Assembly: GCA_016793585.1 (NCBI GenBank)
Contig: JAEUJR010000486.1
Coordinates: 1-12,911 of the forward strand
Source: Archangium sp.
GTDB taxonomy: Bacteria; Myxococcota; Myxococcia; Myxococcales; Myxococcaceae
DNA length: 12,911 nt
Direction: 5' to 3'
Part shown: positions 12,280 through 12,911 of the stretch, one piece after another
How positions within the stretch are numbered: position 1 is the stretch's first letter
Layout of the letters: each line of letters begins with the position of its first letter
Made by a program: the position numbers and the translations under genes
The notes under the pieces: model-generated
The model's input: the letters and a program-made list of their open reading frames with translations, nothing else
Told to the model about the DNA's origin: nothing
Databases searched by the model: none

Positions 12280-12911
12280 GTGCTGACGCTCGCGCTGACG
12301 GTCGTGTTGTCGCAGTCGTCGTTCCTCACCACGCCCGACGGGTGGATGCAGGACTGTGGCCTCGAGCAGCCGGGCATGCCGCAGCTGTCGCCAGTGCCGC
12401 CGAAGGCCTGGGAGCAGCCCTGGTCGCCGAGCGATGCGCCCGTGGTGCGTCGCGAGATCCCCGTCGTGCACTACCTGGGAGGCGCTCCTCAGGGTCGCTT
12501 CACGAACACCGGCTCGCTGTCAGGCAAGAGCGTCTATCTCTCGGCCGGGCACGGCTTCACGTGGACGAGCATCAGCGGTGCGTTCTCGTGGTCGACGCAG
12601 CGCGGGAACACGAACGAGATCGTCGAAGATCTCGTCAGCACCGAGACGGTTCACCAGTGGCTGGTGCCGATGTTGATGAACGCTGGCGCGCGCGTGTTCA
12701 CCGTGCGTGAGAGCGACACCAACCCGAACCTGGTGCTCGTCGACAACGGAGAGGCCGGCTACTCCGAGACCGGCACGGGCTTCTCGACGAGCTCGTTGAT
12801 GGCGTGGGGCCGGCCGATGTTCCCGATGGCGGGTGACGTGAACCCGTTCACGCTCGGGAGCAACCGGCTGATGACGATCTCTCCGACGGTCACCGCGAGC
12901 GCGACGTGGAC
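12280..12911 (+). CDS. secreted amidase_3-like (golvesin/xanthan-lyase-associated) protein, 3' truncated
   Basis: The first 210 residues of a secreted protein that runs off the window. GTG 12280 is the only start between an in-frame stop at 12262 and the hydrophobic leader MLTLALTVVLSQSS, which acts as signal peptide; the ribosome binding site is weak. From about residue 82 the text matches the zinc-dependent N-acetylmuramoyl-L-alanine amidase fold (amidase_3). KSVYLSAGHG carries the first zinc-ligand histidine (H91), E113 in TNEIVEDL fits the glutamate ligand, and MLMNAGARVFTVRESD corresponds to the conserved strand ending in TR-x-x-D. The variant with a tryptophan-rich SGAFSWSTQRG insert and HQWLVPMLMNAGA is the one I know from proteins annotated as xanthan lyase or golvesin-domain amidases. 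A golvesin C-terminal-like domain would be expected beyond the edge. It may cleave peptidoglycan cross-link peptides from muramic acid, or act on another extracellular polymer. Confidence 0.8.
   Translation, partial: MLTLALTVVLSQSSFLTTPDGWMQDCGLEQPGMPQLSPVPPKAWEQPWSPSDAPVVRREIPVVHYLGGAPQGRFTNTGSLSGKSVYLSAGHGFTWTSISGAFSWSTQRGNTNEIVEDLVSTETVHQWLVPMLMNAGARVFTVRESDTNPNLVLVDNGEAGYSETGTGFSTSSLMAWGRPMFPMAGDVNPFTLGSNRLMTISPTVTASATW

Overview
The window looks like chromosomal DNA of a myxobacterium (Myxococcota). The base composition is GC-rich, with almost every third codon position G or C. A very large surface lipoprotein has a DAG-rich linker and a CGDDGCGG-type cysteine cluster, both typical of that group, and several small proteins are of a kind I associate with myxobacteria. 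Placement below phylum is not possible from this sequence.

Layout. Positions 2-1215 carry two translationally coupled + strand genes: the end of a START/SRPBCC lipid-binding-type protein and a secreted SIMPL (DUF541) protein. They converge, with abutting stop codons, on a - strand pair: a COG2509-type FAD-dependent oxidoreductase (3185-1587) followed with a 4-base overlap by a small GYF-like two-helix membrane protein (1590-1216). A 59-residue + strand protein of unknown function (3451-3630) is followed by a structured segment and a clear intrinsic terminator (3739-3768). The terminator abuts the stop codon of a - strand DgkA-family lipid kinase with an extra membrane-spanning tail (4394-3768).

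The most interesting part is 4529-6177. Two tRNA-like structures lie upstream of a cytosolic SPFH/Band-7 (slipin-type) gene. The first (4529-4649) does not fold as a linear tRNA. Read as a circular permutation it gives an almost complete tRNA: anticodon-stem 3' strand, variable arm with a GAAA loop, T arm, acceptor stem capped by a UUCG-like loop, D arm, and anticodon-stem 5' strand. The second (4656-4729) is a class I cloverleaf with a CGA loop and an imperfect acceptor stem. Comparative work on bacterial RNA-repair systems (Burroughs and Aravind) has linked SPFH/Band-7 proteins to a tRNA-like RNA, so I read this as that kind of RNA-protein module. No RtcB ligase or RtcR regulator lies inside the window.

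From 6223 to 11097 (- strand) runs a 1624-residue lipoprotein with fifteen tandem 56-residue, eight-cysteine repeats (a 168-bp DNA repeat array) and a propeller-like C-terminal half. A divergent, AT-richer intergenic region with a perfect inverted repeat separates it from a 267-residue protein of unknown function (11315-12118). The window ends inside a secreted amidase_3-like (golvesin/xanthan-lyase-associated) protein starting at 12280. The cell-envelope genes share no obvious pathway. The first gene and the last gene are cut by the window edges.
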